From: Desulfuromonadaceae bacterium
GTDB taxonomy: Bacteria; Desulfobacterota; Desulfuromonadia; Desulfuromonadales; Geopsychrobacteraceae
Direction of reading: 5' to 3'
DNA length: 9,739 bases
NCBI GenBank assembly: GCA_030639985.1
Contig: DAOWKG010000277.1
Span: 1-9,739, forward strand
The translations under genes and the position numbers were made by a program. Below, in pieces: positions 1 through 6,934 of the stretch. Each line of letters opens with the position of its first letter. Position 1 is the stretch's first letter. The notes under the pieces are model-generated. The model was not told where the DNA came from. It saw only the letters and a list, made by a program, of their open reading frames with translations, and did no database searches.

Positions 1-34
1 TGTTTTTTTGGGGGAAGGTCAGATTGAAGTTGGG

Positions 35-82
35 AAAATAAAAAAGCCCCAAAGACCTGGAGGGGGGGTAGGTCTTCGGGGC
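35..82 (-). terminator. Intrinsic terminator of the histidine kinase transcript
   Basis: Arms 46-58 (GCCCCAAAGACCT) and 70-82 (AGGTCTTCGGGGC) pair over 13 positions with one mismatch, around an 11-base loop. Read on the minus strand, the hairpin is followed by a U-rich tract (complement of the A-run 35-45, interrupted once). It lies about 165 bases beyond the kinase stop codon, in the right orientation to end that transcript. The arm at 70-77 can also pair perfectly with 96-103 (see findings). Confidence 0.8.
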
Positions 83-159
83 AAGAAGTCTTCAAGAAGA
101 CCTCTAGGAGCCAATATATACAATTTTGGCAAGAAAAGAAATATAAAAATTGCAGTAAT

Positions 160-178
160 TAGTAAAATTATTTTACTA
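160..178. repeat. 19-bp perfect AT-rich palindrome
   Basis: TAGTAAAATTATTTTACTA reads as two 9-base arms around one central base. It lies in the non-coding stretch 1-246, between the kinase stop and its terminator. It could be a regulator site or only an AT-rich coincidence. No gene that it would control is visible in the window. The rest of 1-246 shows nothing else I can support. Confidence 0.4.
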
Positions 179-246
179 CAAATGATCTTGACTGAATAGG
201 TGTTCCGCTACCCAAGCTCAGAAGTCCTATTGTCATTGTAACTGCT

Positions 247-1146
247 TCAATCAACTATCCGTGGCAGGATAACCGAAAAGGTGCTCCCTTGTCCAAGGGT
301 AGAGGTGACATTGATCGTCCCTTGGTGGGCATGTACGATCCATTTGACAATAGCGAGTCCCAGGCCGGTGCCGCCATCGTAGCGATTATTGGTTTTATTA
401 ACCCGATAAAAACGATCAAAGATCATTCTCAGGTGTTTTTCTTCCATGCCGATACCGGTATCGCTAATAGCTATTGCAACTGTATCTGCGTGTGGTGTCA
501 GTTCAATCACAACCGTACCATCTTCGGAGGTGTACTTGATAGCGTTAGTCAGGAGGTTTAAAAAAACCTGCCGGAGGCGTAAATTGTCGGCATGGAGTAG
601 AATTTGTTGTTGCGGGCAAAGAAGTTTAACTTCAATGTTTTTGTCAGTCGCCAGTAGCTGAGCTTGATGGTGCAGTTCCTCGATAAGGTCATTTAATGGC
701 AGAGGTTCAGCTTTAAGAGGAATCTCTCCCAGGTCGCTTTTTGAAAGAAGGAGTAAATCCTCAATCAGGTAGGTCATGCGACTGATCTCTTCCAGATTAG
801 ATTCCAGAACCTCTCTGAGTTGCTCTACATTTCTCCCACTTCGGAGCGCAAGTTCGGTTTCGCCCCGGAGGATTGTCAGTGGTGTGCGTAATTCGTGGGT
901 GACGTCAGCGGCAAATTGCCTGGCCCGGCGCAAATCGTTTGCCCGGCGGGTCATCAGTTTATTACAGCTGGCTACCAGTATTTGAATTTCTTGGTTGGCA
1001 GCCGCTGTTACCGATAATTTCTCCGGGAGAATTTCAGCGTCGATATTATTTATTGATCGAGACAACTGTCTAATGGCGTCTAAATCGTGATCTTGGAGTT
1101 TATGGTGCATAATTCGAAGGTCGCTCAGGGGCAATAGCACCCCCAT
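247..1146 (-). CDS. Sensor-less histidine kinase (HAMP + HisKA + HATPase), probably 5'-truncated
   Basis: This is the catalytic part of an OmpR-partner sensor kinase of the CusS/heavy-metal-sensor type, which autophosphorylates on His and passes the phosphate to the adjacent regulator. In the 299 residues, a HAMP-like segment covers about 20-72, the H-box is at 80-90 (DVTHELRTPL, H84), the N-box at 190-206 (N197, N201), G1 at 229-234 (DTGIGM), the F-box at 242-248 and G2 at 258-267 (GGTGLGLAIV). Catalytic motifs therefore look intact. Family members usually have two membrane helices and a periplasmic loop before HAMP; here an in-frame TAA lies two codons before the first ATG, and none of that is encoded. 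No Shine-Dalgarno is visible (ACTAATTTTTTATG). It may be a decayed gene, a soluble kinase, or the result of a deletion. The protein family is certain, but expression is not. Confidence 0.8.
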   Translation of the reverse strand: MGVLLPLSDLRIMHHKLQDHDLDAIRQLSRSINNIDAEILPEKLSVTAAANQEIQILVASCNKLMTRRANDLRRARQFAADVTHELRTPLTILRGETELALRSGRNVEQLREVLESNLEEISRMTYLIEDLLLLSKSDLGEIPLKAEPLPLNDLIEELHHQAQLLATDKNIEVKLLCPQQQILLHADNLRLRQVFLNLLTNAIKYTSEDGTVVIELTPHADTVAIAISDTGIGMEEKHLRMIFDRFYRVNKTNNRYDGGTGLGLAIVKWIVHAHQGTINVTSTLGQGSTFSVILPRIVD

Positions 1147-1195
1147 AAAAAATTAGTAATGTTAAAATATCGTACCAATTGCTGTTATGTAGGTG

Positions 1196-1259
1196 AAAAA
1201 AACGCCCCAAATTTTAACCGGTTTGGTATTACAGATTCCGGAAGCTGGGGCGGTTTTTT
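1196..1259. terminator. Terminator-like hairpin between regulator and kinase
   Basis: CGCCCCA (1203-1209) pairs perfectly with TGGGGCG (1246-1252). Seven A residues flank it on the left and six T residues on the right, so it has a U-tract on either strand. The loop is long (36 bases) and may be shortened by an inner CCGG/CCGG pairing (1218-1221 with 1238-1241). On the minus strand it sits just after the response regulator stop and before the kinase, so it should separate the two genes transcriptionally. The long loop lowers confidence that it is efficient. Confidence 0.6.
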
Positions 1260-1279
1260 AGGTTTAGGTTCTACGGTAA

Positions 1280-1954
1280 TTATTCTGACTCCTTCAGGAC
1301 GTAGCCAACACCACGAACTGTATGAATCAGTTTTTTATCAAAATCCCGATCAATTTTTTTACGCAAATAATTGACGTAGACATCGATAATATTGGTGAAT
1401 GAGTCAAAAGTGTAGTCCCAGACGTGCTCTGCAATCATGGTTCTGGTCAATACCTGATTGGGGCTGCGCATGAAATATTCCAGAAGAGCATATTCTTTTG
1501 AAGTCAGATCAATTTCCTTGGTATCTCGCCAGACTTTGTGTTCAACGGGATCAAGGCGTAAATCGGCAAAATAAAGTTCGGCACCGCGATCTTGAGACCC
1601 ACGGCGGATCAGAGCTCTGACCCTGGCGATTAACTCAGCAAAGGCGAAAGGCTTGGTAAGGTAGTCATCGCTACCAATATCGAGGCCGGAAACAATGTCC
1701 TCAACGGTATCTTTTGCGGTAAGGCAGAGAATTGGGGTAGCAATGCTTTTGTCACGTAATTCTTTGATGGCACTCAAGCCATCTTTTTTGGGTAGCATTA
1801 CATCCATCAGAATCAGATCGTAGGCCGTTTTTTCGGCCATCTGAATTCCTTCTTCACCATCATAGGCAACATCAACGGCAAATTCTTCTTCTTCCAGACC
1901 CCGTTTAATAAAACTGGCAACTTTTTTTTCGTCTTCAACAACCAAGATGCGCAT
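1280..1954 (-). CDS. OmpR/PhoB-family response regulator (CusR/CopR-like)
   Basis: This is a DNA-binding response regulator of 224 residues, the usual family length. The receiver domain (1-115) has the acidic pocket residues E7/D8, phosphoacceptor D51 (LILMDVMLP), T79 and K101 (TKPF). The winged-helix domain (about 125-221) ends with the typical recognition helix and hairpin, including NIIDVYVNYLRKKID and HTVRGVGYVL. This C-terminus most resembles CusR/CopR-type metal regulators, but the stimulus cannot be read from sequence. The ATG at 1954 was chosen over an upstream in-frame start at 1984 because AAAGGAGAG lies 10 bases before it and the protein then begins MRILVVEDE, as expected. Its cognate kinase is presumably the downstream gene, yet that kinase has no sensor and is cut off by a hairpin, so the regulator may be orphaned or served by another kinase. 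Confidence 0.93.
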   Translation of the reverse strand: MRILVVEDEKKVASFIKRGLEEEEFAVDVAYDGEEGIQMAEKTAYDLILMDVMLPKKDGLSAIKELRDKSIATPILCLTAKDTVEDIVSGLDIGSDDYLTKPFAFAELIARVRALIRRGSQDRGAELYFADLRLDPVEHKVWRDTKEIDLTSKEYALLEYFMRSPNQVLTRTMIAEHVWDYTFDSFTNIIDVYVNYLRKKIDRDFDKKLIHTVRGVGYVLKESE

Positions 1955-2020
1955 TGTTTTGTCTCTCCTTTGTCCTTTTGCCACGACACAGTTACTTCGC
2001 CGGACGGTCTAATGGGAAAA

Positions 2021-2050
2021 GTATTATTTAAAAAATAAATTAGTTTACAA
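2021..2050 (-). promoter_or_regulatory. Candidate sigma70-type promoter of the response regulator
   Basis: On the minus strand TTGTAA (2045-2050) is followed after 18 bases by TAATAC (2021-2026), about 67 bases before the chosen start codon. Both hexamers match the consensus at four of six positions, and the surroundings are AT-rich, so chance matches are likely. Confidence 0.35.
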
Positions 2051-2161
2051 AATCGATAAAACACTTACAGCACGCATGGTTATAGGTACAAGAACAGTGG
2101 GACAAAAAATATAACTCATGAAATTTATCGCCAACCTTAGCAGAGACGTTATTATGGTGCA

Positions 2162-2193
2162 AGGATAATAATAATTATCCTCTAATTATTATT
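2162..2193. repeat. Two overlapping, mutually exclusive palindromes
   Basis: AGGATAAT (2162-2169) pairs with ATTATCCT (2174-2181) around a four-base loop. AATAATAATTA (2167-2177) pairs perfectly with TAATTATTATT (2183-2193) around TCCTC. The two share bases and cannot form together. The GATAAT/ATTATC arms resemble half-sites of Fur-type operators, though the spacing is not canonical. It lies midway between the divergent genes. Confidence 0.45.
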
Positions 2194-2291
2194 TACTGAT
2201 GGCAGCGCTATAGCTTTAATTTATTGGGGTTAAGGGCGATTGTTTAGATTCTCTGTTGCATTTAAGTGATAGAATCTGTTAATTAGTGTTC

Positions 2292-3212
2292 ATGGAAAAT
2301 GAGTGGATTGTCATTGAAATAGTGGTTGTCGGCAAGTTGGTTGATCTTGCTGTTGCCATTTTGTCTGATTGTGGTAGCTCTGGAACCATTGTGGAGGAAC
2401 GTAAGTTAGATACTTTTATCGTTCCTGATGAGGAGCTTGATCCAACCGCAAACTACACCTTGCAGGCTTACTTTGATGCCGGGGTAGATGCTGACCAGAT
2501 AATTGCTGAAGTAGAGTCGATTTTTGCTTCAATGCCAATATTCAGTGATCAAGAGGTTCAAATAAATGCAGCAAACTCTGTCCGTACTGAAGATTGGGCG
2601 GAGGGATGGAAGCAAAACTTTTCCAGTTTTCAGGTTGGTAACCATTTAGTAATTCGCCCAAGCTGGGAAGTTTATGCTCCTCGACCCGGAGAGGTGGTCA
2701 TCGAAATAGATCCGGGGATGGCTTTTGGTACCGGCACTCATGGGACTACCAAGTTGTGTCTGGAATTGGTCGCTGAACTGTTATCTGGCGACGAGCCCCC
2801 AATACAGATGCTAGATGTTGGCACTGGCTCGGGTATCTTGGCATTAGGGGCTGCTGCTCTTGGGTGCCCGGCAATTGTTGCTACCGACATAGACCCAGTT
2901 GCCTGTGCCGTGGCTCAGGATAATTTTGTTAAGAATAACTATGCTCAGCAGATTGAAATCAACACTAAACCACTGGAGGAACTTCCGGGGCGGTTTGATT
3001 TGATCGTTGCAAATATTATGGCAGAAGAAAATATTCGACTTCGCCACGGTTTTATCGAGCATCTGTTGCCTGGTGGCTGGTTGGTGTTGTCTGGGATCCT
3101 TAAAGAAAAAGAGCAGTTGGTTGTTGCTGGATTTTCTGATCTGCCACTGACATTGTTCCCCAGCAGGTATCAGGATGATTGGGTTTGTCTGTTGTTTCGC
3201 CGGACGCAATAA
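2292..3212 (+). CDS. prmA: Ribosomal protein L11 methyltransferase PrmA
   Basis: This cytoplasmic SAM-dependent enzyme trimethylates ribosomal protein L11. The 306-residue product is slightly longer than the E. coli enzyme. The N-terminal substrate-recognition domain (1-90) is followed by EDWAEGWKQNF (100-110), IRPSWE (121-126), the PrmA signature IDPGMAFGTGTHGTTKL (139-155), SAM motif I LDVGTGSGILALG (174-186), the acidic ATDIDP (197-202) and the NIMAE loop (241-245), where NxxAE is expected. An in-frame GTG lies two codons upstream (2286); I prefer the ATG because PrmA proteins start shortly before the EW(I/L) strand, but neither start has a clear ribosome-binding site. Its stop codon overlaps the start of rsmE by one base (TAATG), so the two rRNA/ribosome modification genes are almost surely co-transcribed and translationally coupled. 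Confidence 0.95.
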   Translation: MENEWIVIEIVVVGKLVDLAVAILSDCGSSGTIVEERKLDTFIVPDEELDPTANYTLQAYFDAGVDADQIIAEVESIFASMPIFSDQEVQINAANSVRTEDWAEGWKQNFSSFQVGNHLVIRPSWEVYAPRPGEVVIEIDPGMAFGTGTHGTTKLCLELVAELLSGDEPPIQMLDVGTGSGILALGAAALGCPAIVATDIDPVACAVAQDNFVKNNYAQQIEINTKPLEELPGRFDLIVANIMAEENIRLRHGFIEHLLPGGWLVLSGILKEKEQLVVAGFSDLPLTLFPSRYQDDWVCLLFRRTQ

Positions 3213-3946
3213 TGCGCTGTTTTTATTTGCCTGAAGTTGAGTTTCGTTGTGGTTCGGTTGTTGCTTTGCCGATTGAATTAAAGCGCCATTTACAAACGGT
3301 GCTGCGTTTGCAGCCCGGTGCTGAAATTCAATTGTTTAATGGTTGTGGGCAGGTTGCTCGATCAGTTTTAAAGGAAAATTCCAGGGTTGAATTTTTAGAA
3401 ATAGTTGATTACCCGGCACCACCATGTTCTCTTATCTTGATTCAGGGGTTGCCGAAGGGGGATAAGCTTGAGCTGATTTTGCAAAAAGGGACTGAGGTTG
3501 GGGTGAACGAGTTCTGCTTGCTGCCGATGGCACGTAGTGTTAGTCAACTTAAGTCCAGCCGCAAGGAGAAACGGCTGGAGCGCTGGCAAAAAATTATTCA
3601 GGAAGCTGCCCGGCAATGTCGCCAATACCATTTGCCAACCCTTACGCTCGAATCGTCTTTTAATACTGTGTTGTCTACGGTTGATGCCGATTTGAAATTA
3701 TTACTCTGGGAAGATAGTGCCGAGCCTCTGGCGACGGTATTACCGCAAACCGTGCCTCAACGGGTAGCGGTAGTGGTTGGTCCAGAAGGGGGCATTACGG
3801 CGCAGGAAGCTGCTGCTGCAAGTGCTGCCGGTTATCGGCCTGTAAGTTTGGGGCCGAGAATCTTACGTACCGAAACTGCAGGGCTTGCGATAATGACAAT
3901 TTTACAATATCTTTATGGTGATTTGGCTGCTGGTCAGCATGGTTAA
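3212..3946 (+). CDS. rsmE: 16S rRNA (uracil1498-N3)-methyltransferase RsmE
   Basis: RsmE makes m3U1498 in the decoding region of 16S rRNA using SAM. The 244-residue length is typical. An N-terminal PUA-like RNA-binding segment (about 1-68) precedes a SPOUT-type trefoil-knot domain. Family motifs are LIQGLPKGDKLELILQKGTE (76-95), EAARQCRQYHLP (131-142), VVGPEGGIT (188-196) and LGPRILRTETA (213-223), the last two forming the SAM-binding knot. An upstream in-frame ATG (3179) would put 11 extra residues inside the prmA coding region; the ATG at 3212 gives the normal MRCFYLPE start and the TAATG overlap. Pairing of prmA with rsmE is common in bacteria, so the assignment is secure. Confidence 0.95.
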   Translation: MRCFYLPEVEFRCGSVVALPIELKRHLQTVLRLQPGAEIQLFNGCGQVARSVLKENSRVEFLEIVDYPAPPCSLILIQGLPKGDKLELILQKGTEVGVNEFCLLPMARSVSQLKSSRKEKRLERWQKIIQEAARQCRQYHLPTLTLESSFNTVLSTVDADLKLLLWEDSAEPLATVLPQTVPQRVAVVVGPEGGITAQEAAAASAAGYRPVSLGPRILRTETAGLAIMTILQYLYGDLAAGQHG

Positions 3947-3976
3947 TAAGACTATGGATATAAGAAAGGAAAGGTC

Positions 3977-5212
3977 ATGAGGTGTCCCAAGTGTGGCTAC
4001 AACAGTTTTGACCACTTTGATAGTTGCAAAAAATGTGGCAACGATCTGATTGCGTTCAAACAGAGTTACGGCATTAAAAGTGTTCTTTTTCCCGGTGAAA
4101 TGTCTCCTGCTGAAGAATCTACCGCGGTAGAAGTTGATAATGCCACCGCTGATGCTGCCGTGACTGCGGCAACTGTACCGGCAAAAACGCCAGCACCAGA
4201 GCCTAAATCCAGCGATTCAGACAGTGATGATTTTGGTTTTGATTTTATGGGCGACAGTGCAGAAGATGATGATCTCTCTTTTGATGAATTATTCGAAGAA
4301 GCTCCAGAAGACGAGGACATTGAGGAGACCATTGAAGGACCCCAGGCTGCGACGGAAGAAGAATCACAACTTGATGATGATTTCGGCTTTGATCCAGTTG
4401 ATGATGTTGTCGAAACTCTCGAAAACGATTTTTCTTTTGATGATGAAGAACTGGAGTCAATCAGCAAATCTGAAGATGCAGGGATCAAGGAGGATCCCCA
4501 GCGCCCTTTTGACTTACCGGAGTCTCTACAGGATGTGGAGGCTCCGGAAGCTAGTCTGAATAATTTTACCGGTGAAAGTTCTGTTCCTGCGATAGCTGCA
4601 GAAATAGATGAAATTGTTACCAGTGCCCCTGACATTGATGCTGCTCCTGAACGCTATGTTTTCGAGCCCATTGAGGCGAGCGAGCCAAATTGGGAAGCTT
4701 TGCCATCGACCGATGAACCGGAACCGCTGGTTGCTGTGGCACCGCCACAAACGAGTTCAGATATCGCGGTTACTACCCCCACGGTAGGAACCTGTGTTGG
4801 TGCTTTTATTTATGACTTGGTCATCCTGATTACTGTGGGGATCTGTTTTATTGTGGCAGCAGAAGCTGCTATGTCGATGCAGAAAACTCGGTTATTCCCA
4901 TCTTTGGATACATTGATTAATTTGTCAGTACCGTATTTTCTGGTGCTTTTTTTCCTTTCTTTTGGCTATTTTACCCTGTTTCACTTTCTGGCCGGACAAA
5001 CTCCAGGGAAAATGTTGACTGGGGTGCGAGTCGAAACCATCGACGGCGAACCTTTGGCTTTTGCACAAGCATTTTTACGTAGTGTTGGCGGTTTGTTACA
5101 GCTATTACCAGTTGGAATTGGCTATTTGTTAGTTCTGATCGGTTCTGATCGGCGTGGCTGGAACGATAAGCTGGCCGGCACCAGGGTTGTGGTTTTGCCG
5201 GATTTGTCCTGA
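3977..5212 (+). CDS. Zinc-ribbon / acidic linker / RDD-domain membrane protein
   Basis: A 411-residue protein in three parts. Residues 1-23 form a zinc ribbon with C3-x2-C6 and C17-x2-C20. Residues 40-265 are low-complexity, strongly acidic and Ala/Pro-containing, with repeated motifs DDFGFD at 84-89 and 134-139 and looser DLSFDE (99-104) and DFSFDDEE (151-158). Residues 270-408 are an RDD domain with about three hydrophobic segments (274-298, 318-340, 370-390), the family stretch QTPGKMLTGVRV (341-352) and the ending GWNDKLAGTRVVV. The first Arg of the name-giving R-D-D pattern appears to be missing (TCVGAFIYD). The start is supported by AAGGAAAGG just upstream. It follows rsmE by 30 bases and is probably in the same transcript. 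RDD proteins are membrane proteins of mostly unknown role; I do not assign a function. The domain call is firm. Confidence 0.88.
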   Translation: MRCPKCGYNSFDHFDSCKKCGNDLIAFKQSYGIKSVLFPGEMSPAEESTAVEVDNATADAAVTAATVPAKTPAPEPKSSDSDSDDFGFDFMGDSAEDDDLSFDELFEEAPEDEDIEETIEGPQAATEEESQLDDDFGFDPVDDVVETLENDFSFDDEELESISKSEDAGIKEDPQRPFDLPESLQDVEAPEASLNNFTGESSVPAIAAEIDEIVTSAPDIDAAPERYVFEPIEASEPNWEALPSTDEPEPLVAVAPPQTSSDIAVTTPTVGTCVGAFIYDLVILITVGICFIVAAEAAMSMQKTRLFPSLDTLINLSVPYFLVLFFLSFGYFTLFHFLAGQTPGKMLTGVRVETIDGEPLAFAQAFLRSVGGLLQLLPVGIGYLLVLIGSDRRGWNDKLAGTRVVVLPDLS

Positions 5213-5218
5213 TATAAT
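5210..5218 (+). promoter_or_regulatory. Extended -10 promoter for the dapF operon
   Basis: TGATATAAT matches the extended -10 consensus TGnTATAAT exactly, and its TGA is also the stop codon of the RDD gene. The region 17 bases upstream (TGGTTT) is a poor -35, which extended -10 promoters tolerate. Transcription would start near 5225, giving a leader of about 207 bases before dapF. Confidence 0.6.
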
Positions 5219-5272
5219 AATTGAAATTGTAGTTACCTGGCAGAATCAGGAAGCCTACTTCACGTCTTAGTT

Positions 5273-5419
5273 ATGGTTGTTAGTGGTCGATCTTTCCCCT
5301 TGTGGTGGGGTTCCACTCTCTTTCCCTTTCGTTATGGCATCCCCTTCTTCTTGCCGTTCGGTGTAGGTTGGTTTGCAAAACCTCAAAAACATATATGGCC
5401 AGTAGGTTGGTTTATTTAA
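5273..5419 (+). CDS. Possible 48-residue Trp/Phe-rich small ORF in the dapF leader
   Basis: ATG to TAA encodes 48 residues, beginning MVVSGRSFPLWWG, with five Trp, eight Phe and six Pro. The motif GVGWF (30-34) recurs as VGWF (44-47), encoded by a 12-base direct repeat. The stop lies 12 bases before the dapF ATG and just in front of the dapF Shine-Dalgarno, a geometry seen with leader peptides or coupled genes. I see no good Shine-Dalgarno for this ORF (CGTCTTAGTTATG) and recognise no family. It may equally be a chance open frame in a T-rich leader. Confidence 0.25.
   Translation: MVVSGRSFPLWWGSTLFPFRYGIPFFLPFGVGWFAKPQKHIWPVGWFI
5363..5413 (+). repeat. 12-bp direct repeat in the dapF leader
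   Basis: GTAGGTTGGTTT occurs at 5363-5374 and again at 5402-5413, 39 bases apart start to start. The distance is a multiple of three, so both copies read in the same frame of the small ORF (VGWF). The second copy ends eight bases before the GGGAG of dapF. Confidence 0.6.
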
Positions 5420-5431
5420 TCGGGAGAAGCT

Positions 5432-6271
5432 ATGAAATTTACCAAAATGCACGGTACCGGGAATGACTACGTCTACATAAACGGTTTTGATGAACAGATT
5501 GACGATCCGGTGAGCTTGGCGCAGCAGGTCAGCAACCGGCAATTCGGGATCGGCTCTGATGGTCTGATTTTGATTTTACCGTCTCCTGTTGCCGATGTTC
5601 GCATGCGTATGTTTAATGCCGATGGGAGTGAGTCGGAGATGTGTGGCAACGGCATTCGCTGTGTTGCCAAATATGCATACGATCATGGACTAGTGGATAA
5701 GCTTGATATTGAGGTGGAAACCGGCAACGGTGTCTTGACTCTGGAAATGACCACCGGAGATTCAAAATTGGTGGAATCGGTTCGGGTAAACATGGGGAAG
5801 GCAGAGTTGCAGCGTGGTAATATCCCCATGTCTGGCTCGGCATCAGAGCAGGCTGTTTCAGTGCCGTTAACGATTGGCGGTCAACAGTTAGCAGTAACCT
5901 GTGTATCGATGGGAAATCCCCATGCCATAGTTTATGTTGATGATGTAGAATCGTTCCCGGTGGTTGAAATTGGTGGCTTGATTGAAAACCATCCATGGTT
6001 TCCGCGCCGGATCAATGTCGAATTTGTCCAGGTTGTGAGCCCGACTGAGGTTATCCAGCGAACCTGGGAGCGGGGGAGTGGCGAAACTCTGGCCTGTGGC
6101 ACTGGCGCATCGGCGGTTACGGTCGCCGGAGTATTGACTGGTCGTACCGAACGAAAAATTATCAACCATCTCCGTGGCGGTGATCTGGAGTTGGAATGGC
6201 TGGATAATGGTGAGGTGATGATGACAGGCCCTGCGGTGGAAGTATATAACGGTGACTTTGACCCTAAGTAG
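5432..6271 (+). CDS. dapF: Diaminopimelate epimerase DapF
   Basis: DapF converts LL- to meso-diaminopimelate without a cofactor, feeding lysine and peptidoglycan synthesis in the cytoplasm. The 279 residues match the family length. It begins [14 protein letters not shown]. The two catalytic cysteines are both present: C71 in [12 protein letters not shown] and C222 in [13 protein letters not shown]. Other family markers are [12 protein letters not shown] (160-171), [12 protein letters not shown] (187-198) and the substrate-binding ERGSGE (213-218). A good Shine-Dalgarno (GGGAG, spacing about six) supports the start. It heads a compact run with the HAD phosphatase (11-base gap) and dtd (1-base gap), probably transcribed from the extended -10 element at 5210. 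Confidence 0.97.
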   Translation: MKFTKMHGTGNDYVYINGFDEQIDDPVSLAQQVSNRQFGIGSDGLILILPSPVADVRMRMFNADGSESEMCGNGIRCVAKYAYDHGLVDKLDIEVETGNGVLTLEMTTGDSKLVESVRVNMGKAELQRGNIPMSGSASEQAVSVPLTIGGQQLAVTCVSMGNPHAIVYVDDVESFPVVEIGGLIENHPWFPRRINVEFVQVVSPTEVIQRTWERGSGETLACGTGASAVTVAGVLTGRTERKIINHLRGGDLELEWLDNGEVMMTGPAVEVYNGDFDPK

Positions 6272-6282
6272 CGAGAGTTAGT

Positions 6283-6933
6283 ATGAAGGCGATTCTGTTT
6301 GATCTTGACAACACCCTTTATCCGGCGGCATGTGACCTTTTTTCTTTGATTGATGTGCGCATTAATCGCTACATGAAAGAGGTGGTTGCTATCGAACCGG
6401 AAGTTGTCGATAGTTTGCGCCGGCGGTATTGGCAAGATTACGGTGCAACCCTGCGTGGATTGATTTACCATCACGATGTCGATCCCGAAGATTATCTCGA
6501 TTATGTCCATGCCGTTGATGTTGGCAGCAAACTCTCTGTAGATGGCGAGCTACAGCAGTCATTAAGTCAGTTGCAGCTGCCTAGCTATGTCTTTACCAAC
6601 GGTTCGCATGGACATGCAAGCCGAGTAATTACTGCTCTCGGTCTGGATGGGCTGTTTGCTGATATTTTTGATATTCGGATCGCCGATTATCAACCGAAAC
6701 CTAATCCCGACCCTTACCATCAGGTGCTGGATAGATTGTCGTTGTCGGGGGAGCAGTGCATTATGGTGGAGGATCAATTGCCTAATTTGCAAACGGCAAA
6801 GCAACTTGGAATGAAGACGGTCTTGGTGGGGGTGCCACCTTTGGCACCACAGCAATACAGTTATGTCGATGCCCATCTTGCAAAACCGGCAGAAATTGGC
6901 AGTTTGATCAACCAGTGGCTGGCAGGATCTTGA
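6283..6933 (+). CDS. HAD hydrolase, pyrimidine 5'-nucleotidase (SDT1-like) family
   Basis: A 216-residue cytoplasmic HAD phosphatase. Motif I is FDLDNTLYP (6-14; nucleophile D7, acid/base D9), motif II is VFTNGS (103-108, T105), motif III is K139 in QPKPNP, and motif IV is VEDQLPNL (162-169, E163/D164). The helical cap lies at about 16-85. The DNTLYP start and short length match the pyrimidine 5'-nucleotidase branch known from yeast Sdt1/Phm8, whose members release nucleosides from UMP/CMP or related phosphates. The true substrate here is not readable from sequence. The ribosome-binding site is weak (GCGAGAG). Family placement is firm, substrate is not. Confidence 0.85.
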   Translation: MKAILFDLDNTLYPAACDLFSLIDVRINRYMKEVVAIEPEVVDSLRRRYWQDYGATLRGLIYHHDVDPEDYLDYVHAVDVGSKLSVDGELQQSLSQLQLPSYVFTNGSHGHASRVITALGLDGLFADIFDIRIADYQPKPNPDPYHQVLDRLSLSGEQCIMVEDQLPNLQTAKQLGMKTVLVGVPPLAPQQYSYVDAHLAKPAEIGSLINQWLAGS

Positions 6934-6934
6934 C

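Larger units (their letters stand above)
1955..2291. other. Divergent intergenic region between response regulator and prmA
   Basis: These 337 AT-rich bases contain no convincing gene. They hold the leader and a weak candidate promoter of the response regulator on the left, a pair of overlapping palindromes at 2162-2193, and near prmA a 7-base inverted repeat (AGATTCT 2246-2252, AGAATCT 2271-2277). I could not find a good -35/-10 pair for prmA. Confidence 0.6.

Noticed and set aside
8..199. Open frame of 63 codons on the plus strand at the left end
   Set aside because: It runs through the terminator hairpin and AT-rich non-coding DNA, has no credible ribosome-binding site and no recognisable protein features.
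289..985. Several plus-strand open frames opposite the histidine kinase
   Set aside because: They are antisense to well-supported HisKA/HATPase coding sequence and their translations show no domain.
4066..4635. 189-codon serine-rich frame on the minus strand
   Set aside because: It is the complement of the GAT/GAA-rich acidic linker of the RDD protein; the Ser runs arise directly from that codon bias.
5267..5542. 91-codon minus-strand frame across the dapF leader
   Set aside because: It overlaps the certain 5' end of dapF antisense and lacks a ribosome-binding site or known motif.
5932..6510. 192-codon minus-strand frame spanning the end of dapF and start of the HAD gene
   Set aside because: Both sense-strand genes are certain from catalytic motifs; the antisense translation has no recognisable features.
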